Positions 1 through 5,907 of a stretch of 9,666 bases of DNA are shown here, one piece after another; position 1 is the first letter of the stretch; every line of letters begins with the position of its first letter. The notes beneath the pieces are model-generated. The model had not been told where the DNA came from, ran no database searches, and saw only the letters and a program-made list of their open reading frames with translations. A program made the position numbers and the translations under genes. The stretch comes from JBDKGV01 sp039798005 (lineage in GTDB: Bacteria > Fibrobacterota > Fibrobacteria > UBA5070): positions 1 to 9,666 of the forward strand of contig JBDKGV010000128.1 in assembly GCA_039798005.1 (NCBI GenBank), read 5' to 3'.

Positions 1-146
1 CGGCGACGGTGCGCGCGAGCCTTCCCAATGGCACATCGGTCGTGTTCAACCTGACGGTAAGCGCTCCCGTGCAGGCCAAGGCGGATCCGCTGCCTCCGGC
101 AAGCGGCGACCAAGGGTTCGCGGGGGAGGCGAGAAAGGGCGCCTGA
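1..146 (+). CDS. 3' end of an unidentified protein (partial, cut by window edge)
   Basis: Reading in the frame that starts at base 3 gives 47 residues and a TGA at 144-146. The piece begins with an alternating hydrophobic/polar, beta-strand-like stretch (ATVRASLPNGTSVVFNLTV). It ends in a Pro/Ala/Gly-rich tail that is probably disordered (PLPPASGDQG). About four fifths of third codon positions are G or C, as in the neighbouring genes. The competing frame, which ends at 208 and overlaps the glnD start, gives an Arg/Gly/Ser-rich product with weaker third-position bias, so I prefer this one. No family is recognisable from so short a piece. It could be the end of an Ig-like or other beta-sandwich domain. 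The stop lies 58 bases before glnD, so translation is not directly coupled. Confidence 0.5.
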   Translation, partial: ATVRASLPNGTSVVFNLTVSAPVQAKADPLPPASGDQGFAGEARKGA

Positions 147-181
147 CTCGAAAAAGGACCGATCAGGAATCCTCCGAGCTG

Positions 182-199
182 AAGGATCTTGGTATCCTT
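182..199 (+). promoter_or_regulatory. Small hairpin just upstream of the glnD start
   Basis: AAGGAT (182-187) and ATCCTT (194-199) are perfect 6-base inverted arms around a 6-base loop, ending 5 bases before the glnD ATG. The left arm contains the only Shine-Dalgarno-like purine run near glnD. That run is about 18 bases from the ATG, which is too far in a linear leader. The hairpin could hide the purine run or bring it closer. This is a visible sequence feature with an inferred role. A 6-base match can arise by chance. Confidence 0.3.
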
Positions 200-204
200 G
201 CAAG

Positions 205-2841
205 ATGAACCAGACCGTCCAGGCGTTGCGGCGCGCGTATTTTCTGACCAAGGATCCGACCCAACGCTTGAATGCCGTCCGACAGATCCTGTCCGAGGAA
301 CGTCAGCGCATCGAGATATCGTTCCGTGCCTATCCGCACGGGACCTCCACGGCCCAGGCCCAGACCGATCTCGTGGACCTTTTGATTCGCACCCATTTCG
401 AGGCGCGGCGCAATCATACCGCTGCGGCCGGGGAACTTGCCTTGGTCGCCGTGGGTGGCACGGGGCGTCGCGAGATGTGCCCCCAATCCGACATCGACCT
501 CCTGATCCTGGTGCCCAAGAAGGCGCGCTCCGAGGTGCTGGCGGAGGCTGAAGCCGCCCTCTACCCGCTTTGGGATCTCGGATACGCCGTTGGCCAGTCG
601 GTGCGCACGGTGGAGGACGCGCTTTCCGCCTCCGAACGCGACGTGGAGACTTACACGTCCTTCTTGCAGGAGCGCTTGATCGCCGGCAACTTCGGGCTGT
701 ATCGCCAGTTCGTGGAATCCGTGCTGGAACGGCCCTCCACCCGCCGCCAGCGCGACCTGATCGCAAGAAAGCTTGAAGAACGGCAAAAACGCTTGGATGG
801 ACAAGGTGGTCTTGCCCAGATGCTGGAGCCCAACCTCAAGGAAGGACGCGGCTGTCTGCGCGACATCCATACCTTGGTGTGGCTGGGCGGCATCCAGCAC
901 GGTGCCCGGGGTCTGGACGACTTGGCCCGCGCCGGCATCATCCTCCCGGAGGAAGTGGACGAGGTCCGCACCGCCAACGAGTTCTTCCTGCGCGCCCGCA
1001 TCGCGCTCCATTACACGCTGGGGAAGAAGACCGATCGCTTGGACTTCGCCACCCAGGCTGATGTGGCGCAGGTCTTGGGCTATCAGGACGGGGCCAAGGG
1101 CTCGGCGGTGGAGCGGTTCCAGCGCGATTTCTACCGGCATGTGCGCTTGGTGGACACTCTCACCAGCAACTATGTGGGCAAGCTCTCCGAAGGGCGCACC
1201 CGACAGAAGCCCAAAGGCCCCACCGACACGCGCTTTCGCGTCAAGGACGGCTTCGTGGAGCTGCCCTTTGACGGTGTGAGTCCCTTCCTGGGCAACCTTG
1301 AGCTCGTCCTTGATCTCTACGCCCAAGCCCAGGAGACCGGCGCTCCCATCAATCCGCAGACCCGCTGGCATGCCCAGCAGGCGGTGTCCCTCCTCACTCC
1401 GGAGGAGGTCGATCGCGTCAGGCTCTTGCCGCGTCTGCTTGCCATTTCCCGCCACCCCAAGGCATCGGAGACGGGCCTTCGCGACCTTCACCGCATCGGC
1501 GCCCTGAAGCTCATCGTTCCCGACTTCGGCCTGATCGACTGCCACAGCCAGCACGACGTCTACCATGTCTACACGACCGACGAGCACACCCTCACGGTGC
1601 TGGAGCGCTTGGCCGGACTTTCGAGCACCACCGAGCCGCTCCTGATCCCCTTGCGCGAGGAACTCGCCAAGATCCAGGATCTCGAAGTGCTGCACTTGGC
1701 GGCGATGTATCACGACATCGGCAAGGGGATTCCCGGCAACCATTCGATCACCGGTGCCAAGCTCGTGCTGCAGTACGCCCAAGCGGCCGGCTGGAGCGAA
1801 GCGCGGGCGTCCCAAGCGGCCGATCTCGTCAAGCACCATCTCCTGCTCAACCACATCGCCCAGCGGCGCGATCTCGACGACGACAAGACCATCCGGGACC
1901 TGCTCACCGATCTCTCCGACGAGAACCTGTTGCGCAAGCTGTTCGTCCTGACCTGGGCCGACATCTCCTCGGTCCATCCCGATGCCTGGAACGACTGGAA
2001 GGCCCATCTGCTCTACAAGCTCTACGACCGGGGCCAGGCGGAGCTCTCCGGCGACGTGGGTCTGCAGGCTGATTCGGGCACGCGGCGTGTCCTGTTGGTC
2101 TCCTCCCTGTCCGAGGAGGAGAGACCCCTGCTTCTGGAGCACCTCACCCGCTTGCCACGCCGCTATGCCAGCCAAGTGTCCACGCACGAGGCCATGGAGC
2201 ACCTCAAGCTGGTCCAGTCGCTCGGGGGTGGGCGTTCGGTCGCGGTGCGGGTCGCCGATCGCGGTTCGCACTTCGATGTCGCGGTGGTCAGTCCCGACCG
2301 CCAAGGCTTGCTTGCCCGCATCTGTGCCGGTCTTTCCCAGGCGCACCTGTCCATCGCCACCGCCCAGGTGTACACCCGTGTGGACGGAGTGGTGATCGAC
2401 CTCTTCTCGGTGATGCCGCTCGGGGTGGACCGCCCTTCGGTGGAGGATCTCACCAAGAAGCTCGAAGCCTCGATCGGGCAGATGCGCGGTCAGGACGACA
2501 AGGGCCTTCATGAGCGCATGGACGCCTATGTGAGCCGCTGGAGCGCATCCTTCCGTCGCATCATGACCCCGGAGATCCACGTCTCCTTCAACGATCAGGT
2601 GTCCGATGAATACACCGTCCTGGATGTGACGGCGCCTGACCGCTTGGGCCTGATGTTCGCGCTCACCGCATTCTTCGCTGAACATGGGTGGGTGATTCAC
2701 ACCGCACGCATTCTCACCGAGGCCGACCGGGCCATCGACTCCTTCTACCTCACCATGGTCGACGGGCGCCGCATTCCCGTGGGTCCCGAGCGCGATGCCG
2801 CCGCCCAGGCCTTGCACAAGCTTCTGGGAGTCCATTCATGA
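205..2841 (+). CDS. glnD: Bifunctional PII uridylyltransferase / uridylyl-removing enzyme GlnD
   Basis: GlnD is a cytosolic nitrogen sensor. It adds UMP to PII proteins (GlnB/GlnK) when glutamine is low and removes it when glutamine is high. The 878-residue product is full length for the family (about 890 in E. coli). It starts with a nucleotidyltransferase domain: GGTGRRE at 84-90 and SDIDLL at 95-100, with catalytic Asp96 and Asp98. The GlnD-specific EPNLKEGRGCLRD follows at 208-220. The HD domain has DEHTL at 459-463, HDIGKG at 503-508, KHH at 543-545 and LTWADI at 582-587. Two ACT glutamine-sensing domains follow at about 690-760 and 802-870. Both catalytic centres look intact. One departure is GIPGNHS at 508-514, where E. 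coli has GRGGDHS. The ATG at 205 is the first usable start and lacks a clear ribosome site. The stop overlaps thiE. No PII, amtB or glnA gene is visible nearby. Confidence 0.95.
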   Translation: MNQTVQALRRAYFLTKDPTQRLNAVRQILSEERQRIEISFRAYPHGTSTAQAQTDLVDLLIRTHFEARRNHTAAAGELALVAVGGTGRREMCPQSDIDLLILVPKKARSEVLAEAEAALYPLWDLGYAVGQSVRTVEDALSASERDVETYTSFLQERLIAGNFGLYRQFVESVLERPSTRRQRDLIARKLEERQKRLDGQGGLAQMLEPNLKEGRGCLRDIHTLVWLGGIQHGARGLDDLARAGIILPEEVDEVRTANEFFLRARIALHYTLGKKTDRLDFATQADVAQVLGYQDGAKGSAVERFQRDFYRHVRLVDTLTSNYVGKLSEGRTRQKPKGPTDTRFRVKDGFVELPFDGVSPFLGNLELVLDLYAQAQETGAPINPQTRWHAQQAVSLLTPEEVDRVRLLPRLLAISRHPKASETGLRDLHRIGALKLIVPDFGLIDCHSQHDVYHVYTTDEHTLTVLERLAGLSSTTEPLLIPLREELAKIQDLEVLHLAAMYHDIGKGIPGNHSITGAKLVLQYAQAAGWSEARASQAADLVKHHLLLNHIAQRRDLDDDKTIRDLLTDLSDENLLRKLFVLTWADISSVHPDAWNDWKAHLLYKLYDRGQAELSGDVGLQADSGTRRVLLVSSLSEEERPLLLEHLTRLPRRYASQVSTHEAMEHLKLVQSLGGGRSVAVRVADRGSHFDVAVVSPDRQGLLARICAGLSQAHLSIATAQVYTRVDGVVIDLFSVMPLGVDRPSVEDLTKKLEASIGQMRGQDDKGLHERMDAYVSRWSASFRRIMTPEIHVSFNDQVSDEYTVLDVTAPDRLGLMFALTAFFAEHGWVIHTARILTEADRAIDSFYLTMVDGRRIPVGPERDAAAQALHKLLGVHS

Positions 2842-3524
2842 AGGTCGATTTCTCACGGGTCGAGCTGTACCTGGTCACCGACGAGGGCTTGTCCGCCGGG
2901 CGATCGAACCTCGAGGTGATCGAAGCCGCGGTGCGTGGCGGTGTGGATCTCGTGCAGTACCGGGACAAGCGCGCCACGGCGCGGGAGTACTATGAACGGG
3001 GCAAGGCCCTGCTTGCGCTTTGCCGCAGGTTCGGGGTGCCTCTTCTCTTCAATGACCATGCGGACATCGCCGCGCTTTTGGGCGCCGACGGCATCCATCT
3101 GGGGCAGGACGATCTCCCGGTGCAGGAGGCGCGCCGCCTGCTGGGTCCCGACGCCTGCCTGGGCGTGAGCACCCACGACCGTGTCGAGGCCTGTGCGGCC
3201 ATCGCGGCGGGCGCCGATTACATCAACATCGGTCCGGTCTTCCCGACCATGACCAAGGATCTCCCGCTTGCCAAGGTGGGGATCGGCCTTGCTCTGGTGA
3301 CGGAAATCGTCAAGATGTCCCCGCTTCCGGTGACGACCATGGGGGGCATCGGGCTTGCCAATGCGACCCAGGTGATCGCGGCCGGTGCGGACCGGGTGGC
3401 GGTGGTCACGGCTCTGACCAAGGCGCCGGATATCGCGGCGGCGGCTCGCACGCTCAAGGACGCCGTGCGTCAGGCCAAGCTGGAACGCACCGCCTTGGAT
3501 GGACCGCTGGGAAGTCGCGCCTGA
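2838..3524 (+). CDS. thiE: Thiamine-phosphate synthase ThiE
   Basis: ThiE joins HMP pyrophosphate and thiazole phosphate to make thiamine monophosphate in the cytosol. The 228-residue product is a single TIM barrel of usual family length (about 210-230). Visible motifs in order are: VQYRDK at 39-44 (usually VQLRxK, pyrimidine binding); FNDHADIA at 71-78, with Mg-binding Asp76; GIHLGQDDLP at 85-94, with Asp92 as the likely second Mg ligand; GVSTH at 109-113; GPVFPTMTK at 132-140, with the phosphate-contacting Thr-x-x-Lys end; GGIG at 169-172; and GADRVAVVTAL at 183-193. The start ATG at 2838 overlaps the glnD stop in an ATGA, so translation is probably coupled to glnD. The frame stays open upstream inside glnD, but homology begins at this ATG. 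The 19-residue tail after about residue 209 is polar and not conserved. No other thi gene is present in the window. Confidence 0.95.
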   Translation: MKVDFSRVELYLVTDEGLSAGRSNLEVIEAAVRGGVDLVQYRDKRATAREYYERGKALLALCRRFGVPLLFNDHADIAALLGADGIHLGQDDLPVQEARRLLGPDACLGVSTHDRVEACAAIAAGADYINIGPVFPTMTKDLPLAKVGIGLALVTEIVKMSPLPVTTMGGIGLANATQVIAAGADRVAVVTALTKAPDIAAAARTLKDAVRQAKLERTALDGPLGSRA

Positions 3525-3595
3525 TTTCCCTCCCACGGGCTCATTTCGGCAGTAGATTGGATAGAGATGATCTGGGCCGCGCAGGAGGTGGAAGC

Positions 3596-3952
3596 ATGAC
3601 AAGGGCGCATGGGGTACGGAACGTTTTCCTGGCAGGGCTGCTTTGGGCTCTGTCGGGCTGTTCCGGTTCGACGCAGGGGCCGCAGACGGGCAATATCACG
3701 CTTTGCGGCGACAAGGTCTCGGAAATCTCCGTGGACGGGATGCGTTACCATATCAACGATGCCCGTTCCTGTCAGGGTTGCCAAGAGCTTCAAGACACGT
3801 TGAAAGGCTACGACTGCGTCTCGGTGCGGGCCGTCGCAAGCGGCACCTACCATCGCAACGGCTCGTTCGGCAAGGTGGGCGTCTACGAGGGCCAACTCGA
3901 TCTCACCTCCCTTGAGATCCTGGAGTGGCGCTCCAAGAAAAAGCACTTCTAG
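3596..3952 (+). CDS. Small cysteine-rich lipoprotein of unknown function
   Basis: The 118-residue product has a lipoprotein signal: a positively charged N-terminus, a hydrophobic core (VFLAGLLWA) and the lipobox LSGC with lipidated Cys22. It should be anchored to a membrane on the periplasmic side or at the surface. The start at 3596 is chosen because AGGAGGTG (3583-3590) sits just upstream and because the lipobox then falls at a normal distance. An in-frame ATG at 3557 would add 13 residues that spoil the signal. The mature part has Cys37, a CQGC motif at 59-62 and Cys74, followed by alternating strands (VSVRAVASGTYHR; KVGVYEGQLDLTSLEILEW). These resemble a small beta-barrel (OB-like) fold. 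The CxxC may form a disulphide or bind metal. I do not recognise the family. The gene stands alone, 71 bases after thiE and 154 before queE. Confidence 0.8.
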   Translation: MTRAHGVRNVFLAGLLWALSGCSGSTQGPQTGNITLCGDKVSEISVDGMRYHINDARSCQGCQELQDTLKGYDCVSVRAVASGTYHRNGSFGKVGVYEGQLDLTSLEILEWRSKKKHF

Positions 3953-4006
3953 GGCCTGTTCGCGCCCTGCTCGGCCCCCGAAGCCGGGGTCCTCATCAAG
4001 CCTCCT

Positions 4007-4026
4007 CAGGCCGCGTCGCGGCCCTG
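4007..4026. other. Palindrome in the lipoprotein-queE gap (first)
   Basis: CAGGCCGCG and CGCGGCC(C)TG face each other around a single central T, with one bulged C. The inner 7-base arms (4009-4015 and 4017-4023) are perfect. As RNA this would give a short GC-only hairpin. There is no T run after it, so it is not a standard intrinsic terminator. A smaller hairpin, CCCCG-AAGC-CGGGG, lies at 3976-3989. Possible roles are a processing or stop signal after the lipoprotein gene, or a protein-binding site. Confidence 0.4.
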
Positions 4027-4040
4027 CGGGGTCTTGCCGC

Positions 4041-4063
4041 TTGCGCGCGACGGTCGCGGGCAA
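4041..4063. other. Near-perfect 23-base palindrome upstream of queE (second)
   Basis: The 11-base arm TTGCGCGCGAC (4041-4051) is matched by GTCGCGGGCAA (4053-4063) at 10 of 11 positions around one central base. It ends 43 bases before the queE ATG, so it could be an operator or a leader hairpin for queE. I see no preQ1-riboswitch-like sequence in the leader. GC-rich DNA produces such matches more easily than balanced DNA, so this is tentative. Confidence 0.4.
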
Positions 4064-4106
4064 TGTCCGCGGCGCATCGTACGGCCGATTGGTACCTTGA
4101 CCCGCT

Positions 4107-4739
4107 ATGACCAAGCTGTACCGGATCAAGGAGATTTTCCTCACCCTCCAGGGCGAAGGGGCCCAGACCGGCCGCGCCGCGGTGTTCTGCCGCTTTGCCG
4201 GTTGCAATCTCTGGACCGGGGCCACGGAAGATCGCGCGGCGGCGGCCTGCAAGTTCTGCGACACCGACTTCAATGGTACCGATGGCGAGCGCGGCGGCGA
4301 ATACGAATGCCAAGCGGTGGTCGCCCAAGTGAGCCTGGCCTGGGGCGATCGCCCCGGGCGGCCTTATGTCGTGTGCACGGGCGGTGAACCTCTCCTCCAG
4401 CTGGATGGCCCCCTGATCGAGGCGTTTCATGCGGCCGGGTTCGAAGTGGCCATCGAAACCAACGGCACCCTCGCCGCTCCACCGGAGATCGATTGGATCT
4501 GTGTTTCGCCCAAGGCCGGGACCCGGATCGTGCAGCGCTCGGGCCATGAGCTCAAGGTGGTGGTCCCCCAGAGCCACGATTGGGCGGAGCTGGAAGCGTG
4601 GGACTTCGCGCACCGCTTCGTGCAGCCCATGGACGGTGCCGCGCGGGAGGCCTCCACGAAGCTTGCCATCGCGCACTGCCTGGAGCGTCCCCGGTGGCGT
4701 CTCTCCCTGCAGACCCACAAGCTCCTGGGCATCCCCTGA
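4107..4739 (+). CDS. queE: 7-carboxy-7-deazaguanine synthase QueE (radical SAM)
   Basis: QueE turns 6-carboxytetrahydropterin into 7-carboxy-7-deazaguanine, a step toward queuosine in tRNA and related 7-deazapurines. It uses S-adenosylmethionine and a [4Fe-4S] cluster. The 210-residue product carries LQGEGAQTGRAAVFCRFAGC, then cluster cysteines Cys33, Cys48 and Cys51 (C-x14-C-x2-C). This is the long-loop variant known from proteobacterial QueE rather than the usual radical-SAM CxxxCxxC. The loop signature CNLWTG...CKFCDTDF is typical. TGGEPLLQ at 91-98 is the SAM-contacting motif. ETNG (117-120), VSPKAG (133-138) and the C-terminal SLQTHKLLGIP (200-210) are also family hallmarks. The start at 4107 matches the family N-terminus, but no ribosome site is evident. 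No other queuosine genes (queC, queD, queF) are in view, so it acts with genes elsewhere. Confidence 0.95.
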   Translation: MTKLYRIKEIFLTLQGEGAQTGRAAVFCRFAGCNLWTGATEDRAAAACKFCDTDFNGTDGERGGEYECQAVVAQVSLAWGDRPGRPYVVCTGGEPLLQLDGPLIEAFHAAGFEVAIETNGTLAAPPEIDWICVSPKAGTRIVQRSGHELKVVVPQSHDWAELEAWDFAHRFVQPMDGAAREASTKLAIAHCLERPRWRLSLQTHKLLGIP

Positions 4740-4769
4740 GGGGTGCCCCGGGCGGTTCGCCATGTCGTT

Positions 4770-4802
4770 TTTGTGACAAATTCTGTCAAAACGTGTCACA
4801 AA
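4770..4802. promoter_or_regulatory. Operator-like inverted repeat with three half-sites phased at 10 bases
   Basis: TTTGTGACA (4770-4778) and TGTCACAAA (4794-4802) are perfect 9-base inverted arms separated by 15 bases. The spacer carries a third half-site, so TGACA/TGTCA cores begin at 4774, 4784 and 4794, exactly 10 bases apart on one face of the helix. Further GTGAC copies lie at 4889-4893 and 4922-4926. The element sits 31 bases after queE and about 180 bases before the sigma gene, in an AT-richer gap. There is no T run on either side, so a terminator is unlikely. The arm spacing does not fit a CRP/FNR site. A multi-subunit regulator binding site for the sigma gene is the natural inference. 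Confidence 0.5.
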
Positions 4803-4842
4803 TCCGGTGTGGAATCAAAGGCTAGAAAGCTCCGGGAGTCCA

Positions 4843-4867
4843 GTATTTATCGGAGTTCTGGAAATAC
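4843..4867. other. Weak inverted and direct repeat in the sigma upstream region
   Basis: GTATTT (4843-4848) and AAATAC (4862-4867) are inverted around 13 bases. The same stretch shows an imperfect direct repeat: CGGGAGTCCAGTATTTA (4833-4849) resembles CGGAGTTCTGGAAATA (4851-4866). It belongs to the 244-base gap 4740-4983, which otherwise holds no gene. A TATAAC at 4959-4964 could be a -10 element close to the sigma start, but I find no matching -35 at normal spacing. Confidence 0.25.
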
Positions 4868-4983
4868 GGATATGTTCATCATGTTTGTGTGACTCGATGC
4901 GGACTTCGCTATTACAAAGCCGTGACATTCCCGCCCATGAAAACCCTTACTGTTGAGGTATAACCTTTCACGGGAGGCCAAGC

Positions 4984-5832
4984 ATGGCAAGTCGGATGGA
5001 CAGCTGGGATGGATCGGGAGTCTACAATCTCTACATCAAGGATATCCAGAAGTACCCGCTGATGACCCGCAAGGAAGAGCGCATCGTCTTGGACGCCTTG
5101 GGGCGTGGGGACGATGCCGCCGCCCACAAGCTGGTGGTCTCCAATCTGCGCTTTGTGGTCAACGTGGCGTTCATGTACCGCAATCAGGGTCTTTCCCTGC
5201 CCGAGCTCATCAACGAAGGCAACTTGGGCCTGATCGAGGCTGCGCGCCGCTTCGACACCTCCCGCGATCTCAAGTTCATCTCCTACGCCGTCTGGTGGAT
5301 CCGTCAGAGCATCACCCGCGCCATCGCCGAAAAGGCCCGCATGGTGCGGATCTCGGCCGAGAAGGAACTGGTCCTGCGCCGCTTCTCCCGTGTCAGCCAA
5401 GCCGTCACCCAGACCATCGGCGGCACGTACGTGACCGACGCCGAGGCCGTGGGCCGCAAGCTCGGCATGACTTCCGACCAGGTGGACAAGGTGATCGAGA
5501 TGGGTCAGCGCCATGCCTCGCTTGATTCCAAGATCGACGACGACGGCGAGACCTCGCTTCTGGACATGATCTCGATGGAGGACGAGGACCGCCCCGATCA
5601 CGCCTACGAGCGCAATGCGGAGCTTGGCAACCTGACCGGCATGCTCGGCGAACTGGCCGATCTCGAGCGCAAGGTGCTTTCGATGTACTTCGGTGTCGGC
5701 TACGGCGAACCCTTCAATCTCCAGCAGATCGGCAAGGTGGTGGGCCTTTCCAAGGAGCGGGTGCGTCAGATCAAGGAAAAGGCCTTGGCCCGTCTGCGCA
5801 CGCGTGCCGTGGAGCTTTCCGCGGCGGCTTGA
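4984..5832 (+). CDS. RNA polymerase sigma factor, RpoD/SigA family, short form
   Basis: This sigma-70 protein directs RNA polymerase to promoters. It has 282 residues and lacks region 1.1, like the short primary sigma factors of Bacteroidota and relatives. Region 1.2 is at about 13-45 (VYNLYIKDIQKYPLMTRKEE). Region 2 is at about 50-118, with NLRFVVNVA, NEGNLGLIEAARRFD and the -10-reading helix FISYAVWWIRQSI (98-110). Region 3 is at about 119-200. Region 4 is at about 220-275, with a helix-turn-helix (IGKVVGLSKERVRQIKEKAL). Region 2.4 is primary-type. Region 3.0, however, reads ARMVRISAEKELVLRR instead of the usual RIPxHxxE pattern, so I cannot exclude a group 2 or RpoH-like role. The ATG at 4984 is set by CGGGAGG at 4971-4977. 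Upstream DNA has the phased repeat at 4770-4802, and an intrinsic terminator follows. Confidence 0.9.
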   Translation: MASRMDSWDGSGVYNLYIKDIQKYPLMTRKEERIVLDALGRGDDAAAHKLVVSNLRFVVNVAFMYRNQGLSLPELINEGNLGLIEAARRFDTSRDLKFISYAVWWIRQSITRAIAEKARMVRISAEKELVLRRFSRVSQAVTQTIGGTYVTDAEAVGRKLGMTSDQVDKVIEMGQRHASLDSKIDDDGETSLLDMISMEDEDRPDHAYERNAELGNLTGMLGELADLERKVLSMYFGVGYGEPFNLQQIGKVVGLSKERVRQIKEKALARLRTRAVELSAAA

Positions 5833-5859
5833 TGTCGGCATCTTCCTGAAGATCGGAAC

Positions 5860-5898
5860 GGGCGCTTCCTTGTGGTGGGGAAAGCGCCCTTTCTTTTT
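5860..5898 (+). terminator. Intrinsic terminator after the sigma gene
   Basis: GGGCGCTT (5860-5867) pairs with AAGCGCCC (5882-5889). Two more C-G pairs form across one bulged A, around the loop TTGTGGTGG, and TTTCTTTTT follows. It lies 27 bases past the sigma stop and ends 9 bases before the hemH ATG at 5908. It may therefore also act on hemH (see findings). Confidence 0.85.
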
Positions 5899-5907
5899 GT
5901 ACCCTCT

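Noticed and set aside
2..208. Alternative frame for the left-edge gene, ending at 208 and overlapping the glnD ATG
   Set aside because: The product is Arg/Gly/Ser-rich with poor third-position GC bias. The frame ending at 146 has much better codon bias and a protein-like composition.
163..2835. An 890-codon open frame on the - strand covering all of glnD
   Set aside because: It mirrors a clearly real gene with intact motifs on the + strand. The product has no recognisable domain and is rich in the residues expected from antisense reading of GC-rich codons.
2688..3524. thiE extended 50 residues upstream into glnD
   Set aside because: The extra residues are an out-of-frame reading of the glnD ACT domain. 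ThiE homology starts at the ATG at 2838.
3953..4106. preQ1 riboswitch ahead of queE
   Set aside because: No A-rich tail with a matching pseudoknot or preQ1 core pattern is visible. The gap holds only GC-rich palindromes.
4770..4802. CRP/FNR-type binding site
   Set aside because: The TGTGA and TCACA halves are separated by 19 bases rather than 6, and the central third half-site does not fit that family.
4770..4802. Intrinsic terminator of queE
   Set aside because: The arms are AT-rich, the loop is 15 bases, and no T run follows on either strand.
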